A DNA stretch of 64,000 bases from Jaltomata sinuosa (Eukaryota; Streptophyta; Magnoliopsida; Solanales; Solanaceae): assembly GCA_003996215.1 (NCBI GenBank), contig QJPP01007241.1:1116001-1180000 (forward strand), in the 5' to 3' direction. The position numbers and the translations under genes were made by a program. A model generated the notes under the pieces. It ran no database searches, was not told the origin of the DNA, and was given only the letters and a program-made list of their open reading frames with translations. How positions within the stretch are numbered: the stretch's first letter is position 1; each line of letters begins with the position of its first letter. Positions 12,085-24,262 of this stretch are shown piece after piece.

Positions 12085-13470
12085 ATGCCTAGTACAAGGA
12101 GTTAAGGCAATCCCTTGATCCCATATGATCCCGAACTCTCCAGAACTCTAAGAAAAATGGCTAAGGAGGGAGAGCATGAGACACCCGAGCAAATCACAGC
12201 TCGGTTGTTGGCTGAAGTAGAGTAGAGAAAAAAGGTAGGGAAAGATGCCCTTGCTGCTGAATATGCTACAATTGCAGCAGACCTTGCAGCTCAAAATGCT
12301 GCAGCTGAGCAAGAAAGGTAAGCACGACAACAAGCTATGAGAGACGAGGCAACAACTAGACAGAATGTACCACAGAATAGGGGCCGACAGATACAGCAGC
12401 CAAGGCATACCCCTCGCTACTATGATTATTATGATGATGAGGTAGAGGAATTAGGCATTAGGGGACCCATAGTGTTGCCACCACTGACTGAATGAATGAA
12501 GTTTGACATCACCAACACCATTATCTAGTTGATGAACCTGAGGGGACTATACGCTGGAGAGCCTACAGAGGATGAAACCTGCATGTGAAAAACTTTACTC
12601 AAATTTGCAAAGCTTATAATCTACCAGGAGTGAGGCAAGATGCTATTAGACTGAGACTGTTTCCATTCTCATTGACTGATGAGGCAACTATGTGGCTCTC
12701 AGAATTGCCCAATAATTCCATATACACATGGAAGGAGTTGAAGACTCAGTTTCTGGAGTGGTTCTTTCCTCCATCTCAGATGTTGCAGCTGAAGCAAGAA
12801 ATCTATAATTTTAGGCAACTACCTGCAGAGGCATTGTATGAGACATGGTTGAGGTTTAATAAGAATTTGAAACAAGTTTCGAGACACGCAATCCCTTCAA
12901 GGCATCTTATGGAGATCTTCTACAAAGCATTGAATGCCAACACAAAAGTAGTAGCTGACACTGTAACTGGAGGAGCATTCATGGAGAATTCATATTTTGA
13001 AGCTTCTGAGATACTGGACAGGGCCACCAAGACCAACAGAGCATGTCATACTAGAGAGTCTGAGACCCCATCAGGTACATATGCAGTTGGAAAGTCCACT
13101 GAATTTCACGATTTTCAAGATCTTGAACAGGAAGTTGCTGAAATGAAGACAAACATTGGGTTAATTGCAAAGAAAATCCTAGATAAGGGAGTAGAAAAGG
13201 TGAAAGCCATCGGTTCACATGGTAAAGCACTAAGGCCAGACAAGTACTCATCCGATGAGGAGGTTAGTTATCTAAATGATCAAGGGGCGGGTTTCTGGGC
13301 CTCTGGCCAAGGAAATCAAGGTCGGAACAGAGATAGATATGAAAACTACAGTTGATCTGGTCATAGAGATAGAAGCAGAGCTAGAGACAGGGATGGTGAT
13401 TGACATAAAAAGGATGGATACAAGAATAATAGAGGTGGTCTGTACGCCCCCCTATAAATTGCAAAGATAG
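12085..13470 (+). pseudogene. gag: ATH1 gag
   Basis: The likely start is ATG 12085, which hits a TAA after six codons and then runs on in frame as NPLIPYDPELSRTLRKM. The capsid is clearest at 12585-13355: LRLFPFSLTDEATMWLSELP followed by TWKELKTQFLEWFFPPSQ, the hallmark Retrotrans_gag block of Athila elements. An Arg/Asp/Tyr-rich tail follows (RNRDRYENYS). No clear CCHC knuckle is visible. Stops at several points, including TGATCTGG after ENYS, and a frame change near 12580 disable it. Segment 13471-14033 continues as a poorly readable Gag C-terminus and linker. Confidence 0.88.
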
Positions 13471-14033
13471 ACCGGAATAACAAATCATGAGGGAGCTGCT
13501 CAACAAGGTATTTCAAAGTTTGATTCTATGGATGCAAGCATGAAAGAGATGCGAGCTGATATTTCAGGAATTAATCAAATAGTGGAGTCTCATTCTGTTT
13601 CCATAAAGTAGCTTGAGATCCAGATGCACCAGATATCTACTAGCATAAATCCGCGTCAAAAGGGCATTCTCCCAAGTGACACCATTTATAATCCAAAGAA
13701 TGATCGACAGGTTATGGCTGTGACTACCCAAAGCAGAAAATAGACTGTTGACCCTCCTATGCCTATAGTTGTTGATGAGTCAGCCGAGTCTGAGAAGGAT
13801 GATGCTAAAATTATGGTCGAGTCTGAAGAAAGGATAGCGGTGAAAGGCCAAGTGATAGGAAGTCTTCTGAGTTGAAAGCAAAGAACAAAGAGGTTGCACC
13901 GGTTTTGAAGCCCATACCATTGCCTCCTCCACCTTAGCCACTAAGATGGAAGAAAAAGGTCGAGGACGACAAATTTCACAAGTTCATCTCCATGATAAAA
14001 TAACTTTCAGTCAATATTCCTTTAGTTGAATCA

Positions 14034-14580
14034 TTGGAGCAAATACCTGGATATGCTGAATTCATGAAGGATCTGGTGACTAAGAAGAGGATGGTAAGCT
14101 TTGAACCAACCAATAATTTGCACCATTGTAGTGCAATAACATCCCATTTTTTGTTGCAAAAGAAGGAAGATCCGGGAGCTTTTACTATTCCTTGCATGAT
14201 TGGAGCATTCTACTTTTCTAAGGAATTGTGTGATCTAGGTGCTAGTATTAATCTGATTCCACTAGAAGTGTTTAAATAGTTGGGCTTGGGAGCCCCTAAA
14301 CCGACTACAATGCAATTTTTTATGGCAGATCGCACCGTGAAAATGCCTTTAGGGATTCTCTATGATGTGCTTGTGAAATTTTATACTTTCATTTTCCCTA
14401 CAAACTTTGTGATTCTCAACTGTGAGGTGGATTTTTAGGTTCCAATTATCTTGGGATGACCATTCCTTGCTATTGGATGCGCGTTGGTTGATTTAGAGAC
14501 TGGGCAGATGAAGTTCAGATTGAATGATAAGGTAGCTACTTTTAATGTCTGCCAGTCTATGAAGCATCATGATGATATAT
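14034..14580 (+). pseudogene. pol: ATH1 aspartic protease
   Basis: Reads IPGYAEFMKDLVTKK, then FTIPCMIGAFYFSKELCDLGASINLIPLEVFK and a stop at 14277-14279. DLGASINLIP is the Athila/Tat form of the D-[ST]-G active site, so the Asp is kept. After the stop the same frame continues to [13 protein letters not shown] near 14500. It lies between gag and RT as in other Athila polyproteins. Confidence 0.85.
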
Positions 14581-14582
14581 GA

Positions 14583-15790
14583 GTGGTTTTTGTGATTGAT
14601 GTAGTTCATGAGGATCAGCTAATTGTGCCTGTTGAAGAGAGACTTGGTGTTGAAGCACTTGCAGCTGTGATTATGAATTTTGATGGGGATGATATTGAAG
14701 AGTATGCTTCCATGGTTGAAGCACTTACAGGTATGGGGTCTTATACCTACGCACCAAAGAAGCTTGATTTGGATCTAAAGAATAGACAGACATCACTTGC
14801 CAAACAATCTATTGAGGAACCTCCAGTCTTGGAGCTCAAAGCGCTTCCGTCTCATCTTCGATATTTGTTCTTAGGAGCTAATGAGACCTTGCCAGTTATT
14901 ATTGTTGTAGACTTAGGTGAAGGGCAAGTTGAAGCTCTAGTTTCTGTGTTGAGAAAGTTCAAAAAGGCCATTGGTTGGTCCATTGCTGATATCATTGGGA
15001 TTTTTCCTGGAATCTGTACTCATAAAATTCAGCTAGCCCCAGATTACATTCTGAGTATTGAGCACCAGTGTAGGTTGAATCAGCCTACGCAAGAGGTTGT
15101 CAAGAAGGAGATTATCAATTGGTTGGATGTAGGTGTGGTTTACCCTATTGCAGACAACAAGTGGGTGAGCCATGTTCAATATGTGCCAAAGAAGGGTGGG
15201 ATTACTGTGGTCTCAAACACGAAGAATGAGTTGATCCTAATGAGGCCAGTTACAGGCTGGCGCCTATGCATGGATTACAGGAAATTGAATGCTTGGACCA
15301 AGAAGGACCATTTTCCAATGCCATTCATGGAGCAGATGTTAGACCGTCTTGCTGGAAGAGAATGGTATTTTTTTTCTTGATGGTTATTCAGGATACAATC
15401 AGATCTCAATTGCTCCTGAGGACCAAGAGAAGACCACTTTCACCTGTCCATATGGGATATTTGCTTTCAAGACGATGCCTTTCGGTTTATGCAATGCACC
15501 AATAATATTTTAGCATTGCATGATATTTATTTTCTCAGACATGGTGGAGGACACTATTGAGGTATTTATGGATGACTTTTCGATAGTTGGCGATTCTTTT
15601 GAAGATTGTTTGGCTCATCTGAGTTGTGTGCTAAAAAGATTTTAAGAGTGTAACCTAGTGCTGAACTGGGAAAAGTGTCACTTCATGGTGAAAGAAGGTA
15701 TAGTGCTGGGTCATCGGATCTCCAAGAAGGGTATTGAGGTCGACAAAGCAAAGATTGAGGTAATTGAAAAATTGCCTCCACCATTTTCTG
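14583..15790 (+). pseudogene. pol: ATH1 reverse transcriptase
   Basis: Open 14583-15380: linker, then LKALPSHLRYLFLGANETLPVI, AIGWSIADIIGI and GWRLCMDYRKLNAWTKKDHF. A run of eight T's at 15366-15375 breaks the frame inside the WY..FLDGYSGY block. The next frame continues with TCPYGIFAFKTMPFGLCNAP and the catalytic FMDDFSIVG near 15570. A stop follows KRF, and the thumb has LGHRISKKGIEVDKAK. All key RT blocks are present but split over two frames with stops. Confidence 0.92.
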
Positions 15791-16425
15791 TAAAGGTGAT
15801 TTAAAGTTTTTTGGGGCATGCTGGTTTCTATAGGAGGTTTATCAAGGACTTATCCAAAATTGCTAATCCATTATGCAAATTGCTGGAGAAGGAGGTAAAT
15901 TTTGTGTGTGATGAAGCATGTCTGAAGGCATTCGAGTGCCTTAAAGAAAAGTTGGTCTCAACTCCCATCATTATTTCCGTAGTTTGGTCTCAACCTTTTG
16001 AGGTTATGTGCGATGCTAGTGGAGTGGCGCTAGGAGAAGTCTTAGGCCAAAGGCACAAAAAGATTCTTCATCCTATATACTACGCTAGCAAAGCACTTAA
16101 CCCAGCTTAAAAAAATTACACGGTTACTGAAAAAGAGTTGCCTGCTGTGGTCTATGCGTTTGAGAAGTTCAGATCTTATTTGCTTGGCACCAAGGTGGTG
16201 GTGCACACTGACCATGCATCTCTTTGTTACCTTATGGCCAAGAAAGATGCTAAGCCAAGGCTGATTATATGGGTGTTGCTGCTACAAGAGTTTGACTTTG
16301 AAGTCAAGGACCGCAAGGGTACAGAGAATCAGGTAACAGACCACTTATCTAGACTAGAAGAAGAGGCAATGTTGAAGATGAACGATGAGTAGGAGATAGA
16401 TGATTGGTTTCCTGATGAACAAGTA
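15791..16425 (+). pseudogene. pol: ATH1 RNase H domain
   Basis: RT connection GHAGFYRRFIKDLSKIA, then RNase H with [37 protein letters not shown] and [11 protein letters not shown]. These keep the D-E-D-D acidic set of the LTR-element RNase H. One stop interrupts it after KALNPA (16108-16110) and another after NDE (16390). Confidence 0.9.
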
Positions 16426-17754
16426 TTGGCTGCCTCTCAAGACTTGATCCCATGGTTTTATGACATTTCCAACTATTTGGAAAGTGATTTGGTGCCTCCT
16501 GATATGTCTGTTCATAAAAGGAGAAAGTTCATGTCTGATGTCAAGAAGTACTTTTGGGAGGAGCCATTCTTGTTCCGTGTGTGTGCTGATACTATGATCT
16601 GGAGATGTGTGCCTGAAGCTAAGATGATGGTGATACTAGAGGCTTGTCATTCATCCCCTGTTAGGGGACACCGTAGTGGTATCTGGACCATACACAAAAT
16701 CTTGCAATACGGCTACTATTGGCCGACAATTTACAAAGATGCCCATGAGTTTGCTAAGGCTTGCAGCAGGTGTCAAAGAGAGGGAGGTGTATCAAGGAGA
16801 CATGAGCTTCCTCTTAATCCCATCCTTTGTGATTGAGCTGTTCGATGTTTGGAGTATTGACTTCATAGGCCCTTTTGTGTTGTCTAATTGAAACTGGTAT
16901 ATATTGGTATCCGTTTACTGTATATCAAAATGGGTGGAGGTGGTTGCGCTTCCCAGTAATGAGGGTAAGTGTGTCACAGTGTTCTTGAAAAAAGAACATC
17001 TTCTCCAGATTCAGTACATCATAGACAATCATTAGTGATGGAGGCTCTCACTTTTGCAACAAGCTATTTTGGGATTTACTAGAGAAATATGGAGTGAAGC
17101 ACAATGTTGCAATGCCCTATCATCCCCAGACTAGTAGTCAAGTGGAAGTCTCCAACCGTGAAATCAAGTAAATCCTGTCCAAGACGGTCAATGCAAATAG
17201 AAAGGATTGGTCTCGAAAGTTAGATAATGCTTTGTGGGAATACCGGACTGCATTCAAGACCCCAATAGGTATGTCACCATATCAGTTTGTGTTTGCTAAG
17301 GCATGACATCTTTCGGTTGAATTAGAGCATAAGGCCATGTGGGCGTTGAAGAAACTGAACTTAGATTGGTCTGAGGCACCGTTGCAGCGGCTTGGGCAAC
17401 TGAATAAGTTGGATGAGTTCCGCCTTAATGCATGAGAGTTTGGCCTTATATAAGGAGGGGATGAAATTGTATCATGACCGGAAGATAGAAAAAAGAAACT
17501 TCCAGGTGGGTGATTTGGTCCTGCTCTTCAATTCTAGACTTTGCTTGTTTCCTGGCAAGTTGAAGTCTAAGTGGATTGGACCATTCAAGGTGGTACAAGT
17601 GTTTCCTCATGGGGCTGTTGAACTTGAAAATCATGAAGGAAAAAGGTTCAAGGCTAATGGACAGCGGATTAAAGCTTATTTTGCTATAATTGAGGAGCTC
17701 AAAACAATTGAAGCTTGGAGACCCCACTCAAGGAGCTTGATGAAGTCTGAGTAA
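16426..17754 (+). pseudogene. pol: ATH1 integrase
   Basis: N-terminal part 16426-16836 has the HHCC finger (EACHSSPVRGHRSGIWTIHK, then CSRCQRE). The core is split by frameshifts: first Asp in WSIDFIGPF (about 16855), second in ISDGGSHFC (about 17035), and Glu in [12 protein letters not shown] (about 17140). The catalytic D-D-E codons therefore survive, though in different frames. The C-terminal part 17413-17754 reads RNFQVGDLVLLFNSR and KLKSKWIGPFKVV, a typical integrase C-terminal fold. The pol stop TAA falls inside the first copy of a repeated hairpin block. Confidence 0.9.
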
Positions 17755-17814
17755 TCAAGAAATCTGCGTCGTGCCGTGATGTTAAATCAGGCGCTGCATA
17801 GGAGGTAACCCATG
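17741..17814 (+). repeat. ATH1 post-ORF block, copy 1 (over the pol stop)
   Basis: About 70 bp beginning TGAAGTCTGAGTA and ending CATAGG-AGGTAA-CCCATG. The pol stop lies in its first bases. The same block recurs at 17863-17937 and 21697-21772. Confidence 0.8.
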
Positions 17815-17862
17815 GGTTTTTCTTTTTATTTTGTTGTTCTTTCTTTTGTAGAAGTATTTTGG

Positions 17863-17937
17863 TGAAGTCTGAGTAGCCAAAACACACGCGTCGTGCTGCG
17901 ACTTTAAATCAGGCGCTAATTGGGAGGCAACCCAAGG
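17863..17937 (+). repeat. ATH1 post-ORF block, copy 2
   Basis: Begins TGAAGTCTGAGTA, has GTCG-TGCTG-CGAC, and ends with hairpin TTGGG-AGGCAA-CCCAA (17920-17935). Confidence 0.8.
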
Positions 17938-19333
17938 CTAATGCTTGATATTTGTGCAGGAAAAAGTGAAAGAAAAATGCTGGAGAAGATAAAACTCAGA
18001 AAAGTGGTAAGTCAGGTTCCACGAGCAATGATTTTGGACCGTGGATCAGTCCACAGGTCGTAGATCCAACTCGTGGAACTCAAGTGAAAATGGGCCAAGT
18101 CCAAAACATCATCTACGAACTAGTTCCACGGATCGTGGTTAAAATCACGGCTCATGGTTACTGGTCGTAGAAATCAGGGGCAGTTGGCCAGGTTTAGAAG
18201 AAGTTCTACGAACCTTGTTCCATGAACTGTAAATTAAACCATTAGTCGTGGTCCCAGTTCGTGGAAATCTGGCAAAATATAGGTGGCAGGACTTGTTCCA
18301 TGAGACCGTTCTATGAGCCGTGGTTAATTTCACGACTCATGAAATAGACTCGTGGAACGCAAGTAAGTTTTTATATTCTTCTACTATTCACCTATCTCAC
18401 CTGACCCGACCCAAGACCCCTTTCATTTAAATCACCCCAAAATCAAAATTTCCCCCCATTTTTTCCATCAAAACCGACCCCCACTCTCCCCTATTTCCAT
18501 TCAACCACTAAATCCCTTCTAATCCTCCATCAAATCAGCTAATTTCCTCAAATCACACCCCATATCCCCCCCCAAGTCGATTGTGTCACTGTTTTCCTCA
18601 TCATAAGTGTCAAAAATGGGCATAACAATTCGCTTCAAGTCATGGGTTGTGGCCTTTGGCTTACAATCACTAGTATTCACTCAAGTTCTTCCATAAATTC
18701 GAAGGTATACACTCAGATTTTAACCTTGTTTGAATTTTTGGAGAACATAACTTGACCTAGGGTAATCTTGTGTTAATGAATTGTGTAAACACCCTAGGGA
18801 ATGAAAGTGTAGAGTGAATATTGAATCTATGTATGAAATTATGTGTATATATGTTGCAAGTGGTTGAAAGATTAAAAGAACTTGAAAAAGATTAGGTTTC
18901 TGTTGTTACAATGATCACGAGTGCACTCTATGGGTCGTGGTTCATTCCACGAGTCGTGGAATGCACCCATGGAAATTAGAATAGAAACATTTTCTCAAGT
19001 CTGATTTTCACGAGGGCCGTCCACAAGTCATGGTTCATTCCACGAGTCGTGGATGGCACTCGTGAATCTTAGACCTGCAAATAGTAAAAAAGGTCTAATT
19101 TTCACGAGAAACATCTGTGAGTCATGGTTCCAATCACGAGTCATAGATGCAACTCACGGAACTCAGACCTGCACTCATCTTATTCTACCAAGAAATCACG
19201 AGGGGCATTCACGAGTCGTGGTTCATTCCACGGACCGTGAAACCCACTCGTGGAACCCAAGTTCAGTGTAATTTAAATATTTTTTTCTGGGATTTCTTGG
19301 CATACCTATATTGATATCTCCTCTACAGGTACC
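17938..19333 (+). other. ATH1 pol-env spacer
   Basis: Non-coding. Two zones rich in CCACGA-G-TCGTGG-like words (18015-18360 and 18900-19265) flank a pyrimidine-rich stretch (18400-18560) and unstructured DNA. The most perfect word is at 18943-18963 (10-base arms around a central G). Athila elements normally have such a long spacer before the env-like gene, which in known relatives is thought to be expressed from a spliced RNA. A possible acceptor, CTCTACAG/GT, lies just before the env ATG. Confidence 0.6.
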
Positions 19334-21580
19334 ATGCCTTCAAAAAAACAAAAACACATAAAGAAGAGGCTCGTCAATTCAAATCCTGACTCACAAATAA
19401 GCCCGTTGTGCTGACTAAACCTGAATCGAGTGGGTCCGAAGAGATTTATGAGGTTCAGCCGGACCCAGATGTGCAGCCTCAAACAAAGACATGGGGCACA
19501 GACGCATGCAGCTGAGGAGGCAGTAGTTCAACTAGCCCTCACAGTTGCTCCATCAGCAACGACCACTGCTCCTTAGTCTGAAGAGGGAGAGGGGTCGTCC
19601 GAGGAGGGTGATAGTAATTGGGAGAATGACACAGGGACCGGTACTGAAGAAGAAAATGATCCTGATGATGATAAATCAGCATTCAGTAATAAGAGCTCCT
19701 TTGATCCTGCCATCCTGGTGGCTGCACCTCAGACACAAGCAGAGGTTGATAGAGCACAGAGATCGGTGGCTCATGATAATCAGAGATGGTATGTCCCAAC
19801 CATGAGGGACAAATATATGCAAGGGATTTATCAGTCTGATAGAGGTTTGCCCAAAAGTAGCATATTTGAGGAACCACAGATCTGGATCAAGGGCTTAGCA
19901 TCCGTACCAGACATCTAGGCGACTTTCAATCACTACCGATGTGGTTGGATGGCTGAGCCACTGGGCAGCTATTATCTCGAGCTTGTAAGGGAGTTTTATA
20001 CCTCGTATATAGTAATGGGTAGTTAGCTACTTAGGTCGAGACAGCGATATCAGGACCTACCTCCATTCGCCAGTACTTTGGTGTGACATGCACCCATTGA
20101 TATCTCTGAGTGGACTATTCAGCGGTTCTTGTTTGGGCTAGAATATGAGTTACAAGTCAACACAGTCGAGTTTGATAGCAAGATAAATATTGTCCGACAT
20201 AATGTAAAGATGAGACCCAGGTCAGCAAGCAGATTTATTGAGATGGGTTGTAGGTTATATAGCTAAGAATGATAGAGATGCAGAATGGGTTCATGATGGT
20301 GACATAAAAAAGGTAATATTAAATTTCACCAGTAAGTTTTGGTGGGCTATTGTCCAGTACCGTATCTATCTGACTCAGGCAGACAATTCTATGACGCCTG
20401 ACCGTGCATTACTAGTGGCCAGCATCATAGATGGATATAAGATAAATTTTCCACGCTGTATATTGGAAGAGATCCATGAGCAGGCCTTCTGGCTGCACAC
20501 CAGCATTCATTTTCCATGCTTGATCCATCGCATGTGCATGGAGTCGACCATCTCATGGATTTAAGATATTGACCAAACCCTGAGGTGACCAGTATACAAG
20601 ATGTCGGGTTGATTAGAGATGTGGCTAACCTGGTTGCACACCAACGAGCATCATCCTCCATTTCTGCGAGTACTGTGAGAGTTGAGGGGTCCTCCACAAC
20701 ACGAGACCCAATAGACTTACATGATATAGGGGTAAGTATAGCTGCAGAGGGTGCCACAGCTACAGCTTCATCTTCAATACCTTCGACCTCTCAGCCACCA
20801 GTAGGCATCCCTACTGCGCCTTCGCGCCTAGCTTCTTCGGGTAAGATTATTATTGATGTTGAGTTTCTCCAAAATCTAGTTGCTCACAAAGCCAATACTC
20901 ATAAGCAGGTAAATGATTTGTTGGACCAGCTCCAACCATGGGTGAGATCGACTGTAGAAGCCGCTGAGGCAATGATGAAAGTTGAGATAGGTCGGGTTGC
21001 ACGAGAAATATCCGCACGGGTAGATGCTTTTGAGCATCGAGTAAATACTCGACTGCAATTCATATAGAGCCCCAATTTGGGACACTTTTAGGATGAGGTG
21101 GCATGACTTCGAGAGGAGATTAGATCTGTTGACCCTAGCCAGACTCCGGTTATTCCATCCATCTCTATTGAGGTTCCAACACCCACGCGCCGAGTTGTTG
21201 ATTTATTTGTTGTGGTGGAGCATGTGCCCCCGGGTGATAGAGCAAAGTGAGTGTGCACTGATAGCACTCCTGTGGGTGAGGAGGACCCAAAGAGGCTGAA
21301 GTAAGACACTGCTACTTCTGTTCAGTGATCCTTAGATTACATGCGTCTCCTTGAGGAGGCGAAGCAGCAGAGAGTTAGGGGTGCGTCTTCTAGTTTGGCT
21401 CCAATTGGTGGAGGGGCCACATCTTCTGTTCTTAGGATTCCGAAGTTTGTTACTACTAAGAGGGCATCTACCGATGTCCCTTCTGTTATTGAGCCATTAA
21501 GCGCGATGACTACCACCACCGCCACTGTAATGGGTGCCACATCACCGACCTCACCTACTTCATTCAACGTCGGTGCCTAG
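19334..21580 (+). pseudogene. ATH1 env-like protein (plant transposon protein domain)
   Basis: Third ORF of Athila elements, of unproven function. ATG 19334 begins a basic Lys-rich N-terminus (MPSKKQKHIKKR) with a stop soon after. An acidic/Ser stretch follows near 19570-19680. The core matches the plant 'putative transposon protein' domain: REFYTSY, ISEWTIQRFLFGLEYEL, SKFWWAIVQYR and MTPDRALLVASIIDGYKINF (about 20000-20520). Stretch 20585-21067 has a Ser/Thr/Pro linker, then a Gln/Asn/Glu-rich, coiled-coil-like segment (FLQNLVAHKANTHKQVNDLL). The tail to 21580 is Pro/Ser/Thr-rich. I see no clear signal peptide or membrane helix. Several stops and frameshifts break it. Confidence 0.8.
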
Positions 21581-23176
21581 GCACCACAGGAATGTTCCTG
21601 CCTCCCTATGTTTTTACTTTTTGCATTAAGGGCAATGCACATTGCTTTCTGGTGGGGTGGGGGTAGCACCTATCCGTATTTTGATGGGTCTCTTAGTGAA
21701 GTCTAAGTAGATAAGACACCCGCGTCATGCTGTGATGTTCAATCAGTCACTGACATGGGAGGCAACCCATGAGGGTACTCACAAGGTACCTGAGTCCTTG
21801 AGTTTTTCTTGCCTGTGTTCTTTCCCTAAGGGTTTTTAATTTCTGTTGAATCAACATGTTTAGTATAGGTTATGTGTAGTAAAAGAAGAACAGGAACTTA
21901 GTGCAGTCTATGGTATGATTTTGAACTTGATTTTGAGTTAAAAAATGGAGACCCCTCAAAAAATTTGTGTGACATGAGATTATCTATTTTTGATAGACTG
22001 ACCATTATGGATCTGTGCATGACATTATGTTAACCGATTTGATAAATGGCTTAAGCTAGAGTATGAACCTGATAGTAAGCATATGATTGTTGTACTCTGT
22101 CCCATGTGTGTGTGAGCTGAATTCGTAATGTTCTTTCATTGTGTGCCAATCTAGAACTTGACCAGTTAGTCTTGCCTAGGTTGTAGGATGGTTGGTTAGG
22201 AAAGGATCATAGGCCATTTTTGAAATAGTCCACTTAGCCTAAATGATCGTCCAAATGATGTAAATACCACTTAATCCCTAATTTTGAGCCAAAATTGATC
22301 CTTTTTGTTGAATAGCCTATTCACCTTCCCTGTTTTCTATGAACTTTCAGTTTGGCCCTAATCCTTCCTTGGACATTGTGCACCTCAACTCAAGCAAATC
22401 GCCTAAATTAAGGGTGGCTACTGTGAAGGTGAGTGTGAAATATGGGGTATAAAAATAAAAGGTTAGCGATAAAGAGGGAAATAACGAGTGTTGGGGATCT
22501 GCTAGAAAAAGAAAAAAAAAGAGAGATATGTGATGAAAAGTTGAGTCAGAAATAAAAGCCACACCCGTCATGTGATGAAAAAGAAGGAATAAAAAAAGGA
22601 GGAAGGAATAGAGTTGGTCTGGAAAAGTGGAAGAAACATAGCATAGTGTCAAGGAGGGTTTAGTCACTATTTCCCATATCTACCATACTATTTCCATAGC
22701 TTACGTTGCTAGCCGAGTAAAGTCCTATAGTGATCCTAACCCAACTGTTCGAAAATTGAGACATAGAAAATAAGGGCAAGCCTATGGTATTGTGCATGCA
22801 TTACTTGAATATCTTTGTGAGTGTGAGTGTTCTAGTTCATTCCTGGATATTCTGACTGTATTATTGTGCGATTGGGACTTCTTTGTGGTAAGGGCACTAG
22901 AGTAACATTGACTGTTAATTGTTAAGGTAAGTCTCATATGTGTATGCTATGTTGTCTGTTGATATCGTAATGTCGTCCATGGATCCTTTTGTGTTGTCTT
23001 GATAAATGGAACTTGTGTACTTGTTTTGTACTGAAAAAGAGGGGGGAAATTATTGTAAGCTGAATTACTAGATTATATGACTGCCATAGTTCCTGGTTTT
23101 CTTTTACTTAAACATCATTTTAGGATAGTTTTGTTTTGTCACTTGAGGACAAGAAATGGTTTTAAGTTGAGGGTGT
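21581..23176 (+). other. ATH1 3' untranslated region and polypurine tract
   Basis: Non-coding except for decayed scraps. It has block copy 3 at 21697-21772, a purine-rich patch (22480-22660) and, at the end, GAGGACAAGAAATGG...TTTTAAGTTGAGGGTGT (about 23140-23176). The latter is the usual Athila PPT context directly before the 3' LTR. Confidence 0.75.
21697..21772 (+). repeat. ATH1 post-ORF block, copy 3 (after env)
   Basis: Begins TGAAGTCTAAGTA and ends with CATGGG-AGGCAA-CCCATG (21754-21771). It stands 117 bp after the env-like stop, as copies 1 and 2 stand at the end of pol. Confidence 0.8.
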
Positions 23177-24262
23177 TGATGTGCCATGGTTTTGCGTCAC
23201 TTTCGACGCTTAAAACATAGAATTGGAGCATGTTCTTTAGTGATTTTTAGTAGATTGGTGTGTTTTGGAGTTGCGTGCAGGAAAATAGGATTCGAAGACT
23301 AAGTGCAGGAGAAGATTGACATTTTGGCTGAAACTGACTTCAACGACTCAATCTTACGAGTCGTGAATACTTCCACGAGTCGTGGAAGTTAGTCGTGGAA
23401 AGAGTACTATAGATTAAGCAGGAGCTTGAGTTCTACGAAAGGTTTCCATGAGCTGTGGACACCTTCACGAGTCGTGATTCTTGCCCGTGGAATATGATCA
23501 TAGAAGGAGAAAACTGTCTGAGATCTACGACTCAATTCCACGAGCCGTGATTCAAGTCACGAGTCATAGACTGATATCGTGGAAAGGAACCCGTAGGAGG
23601 ATATATTATCTGAGTTTCATGAGTATTATTGATGACCCATAGAAACTTCCATGGACCGTAGACTATGTCTGTGGAAGATGTCGATTCTAGTTTTCCTTGT
23701 TTAAATAGGATAGGATTTCTACTGTCTATAAATACTTTTTCTAGGTTTTATATTACGTTTTATGCTCGTAACTTTATGGGAAATACTTTTGAACAATTGT
23801 GATCTTGGTTTATTCTTGGTATTGAGAGTTACGCACATCCATAGTTCATTGTTCTTACTTCCATCTTCATCCATTCAAGTTACGGATTTCTTTAATTCTT
23901 ATTGTAAGTATCTACTGATGATTGTTCCAACAACCATTAATTGTTTACTTATGATCATGAGTAGCTAAATCTACAACTAGGGTTGTTGGAACCATGAAAG
24001 ATTAACGAAGTAGGCAAAGTACTTGGGTATTCTAGGGCGGTGTTTATGCATGTATTGTTCTTCCCTTCATTTTGATTGCTTTTTAATGGTGGCCAACATT
24101 AGAACTTGCCAGACCAAGGAAGTAACAGATGGGAAAAAGGGTTGTTTAAGGATGGATATTTGAGGCTATCAACCCTCATCTAATAGCTTGACCTTGTCCT
24201 AGAATAGCTAATCTGGGATCCAGGGTAAGGGTTAGTAAATCATACACTCACGGCCAGACCAA
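23177..24262 (+). repeat. ATH1 3' LTR, truncated
   Basis: TGATGTGCCATGG start. It aligns with 10471-11569 up to CACGGCCAGACCAA and then stops; the last ~390 bp of the LTR are missing. TATA box at 23727-23734. It contains a perfect 9-base-arm near-palindrome at 23370-23388. Confidence 0.9.

Larger units (their letters stand above)
10471..24262 (+). mobile_element. ATH1: Athila-type Ty3/gypsy element with env-like gene
   Basis: 5' LTR, tRNA-Asp-type PBS, gag, pol (protease, RT, RNase H, integrase), long spacer, env-like ORF, 3' UTR with PPT, and a 3' LTR. This order and the PBS are diagnostic of the Athila lineage. The element is about 13.8 kb as seen. The 3' LTR breaks off after 1,086 bp and abuts an unrelated LTR, so no target duplication can be read. 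Stops and frameshifts in every ORF make it non-autonomous. Confidence 0.93.

Noticed and set aside
12148..12408. Cys/Leu-rich minus-strand ORF resembling a membrane protein
   Set aside because: Antisense to the Ala/Glu-rich ATH1 gag N-terminus, which is read in the expected order and frame; the hydrophobic look comes from complementing that composition.
20425..20757. Minus ORF of 110 codons
   Set aside because: Antisense to the env-like core domain, which is read on the plus strand with family-specific motifs.
22347..22667. 106-codon Phe/Leu-rich minus ORF in the ATH1 3' region
   Set aside because: Complement of a purine-rich tract; no motif, and it lies in the usual non-coding region between env and LTR.
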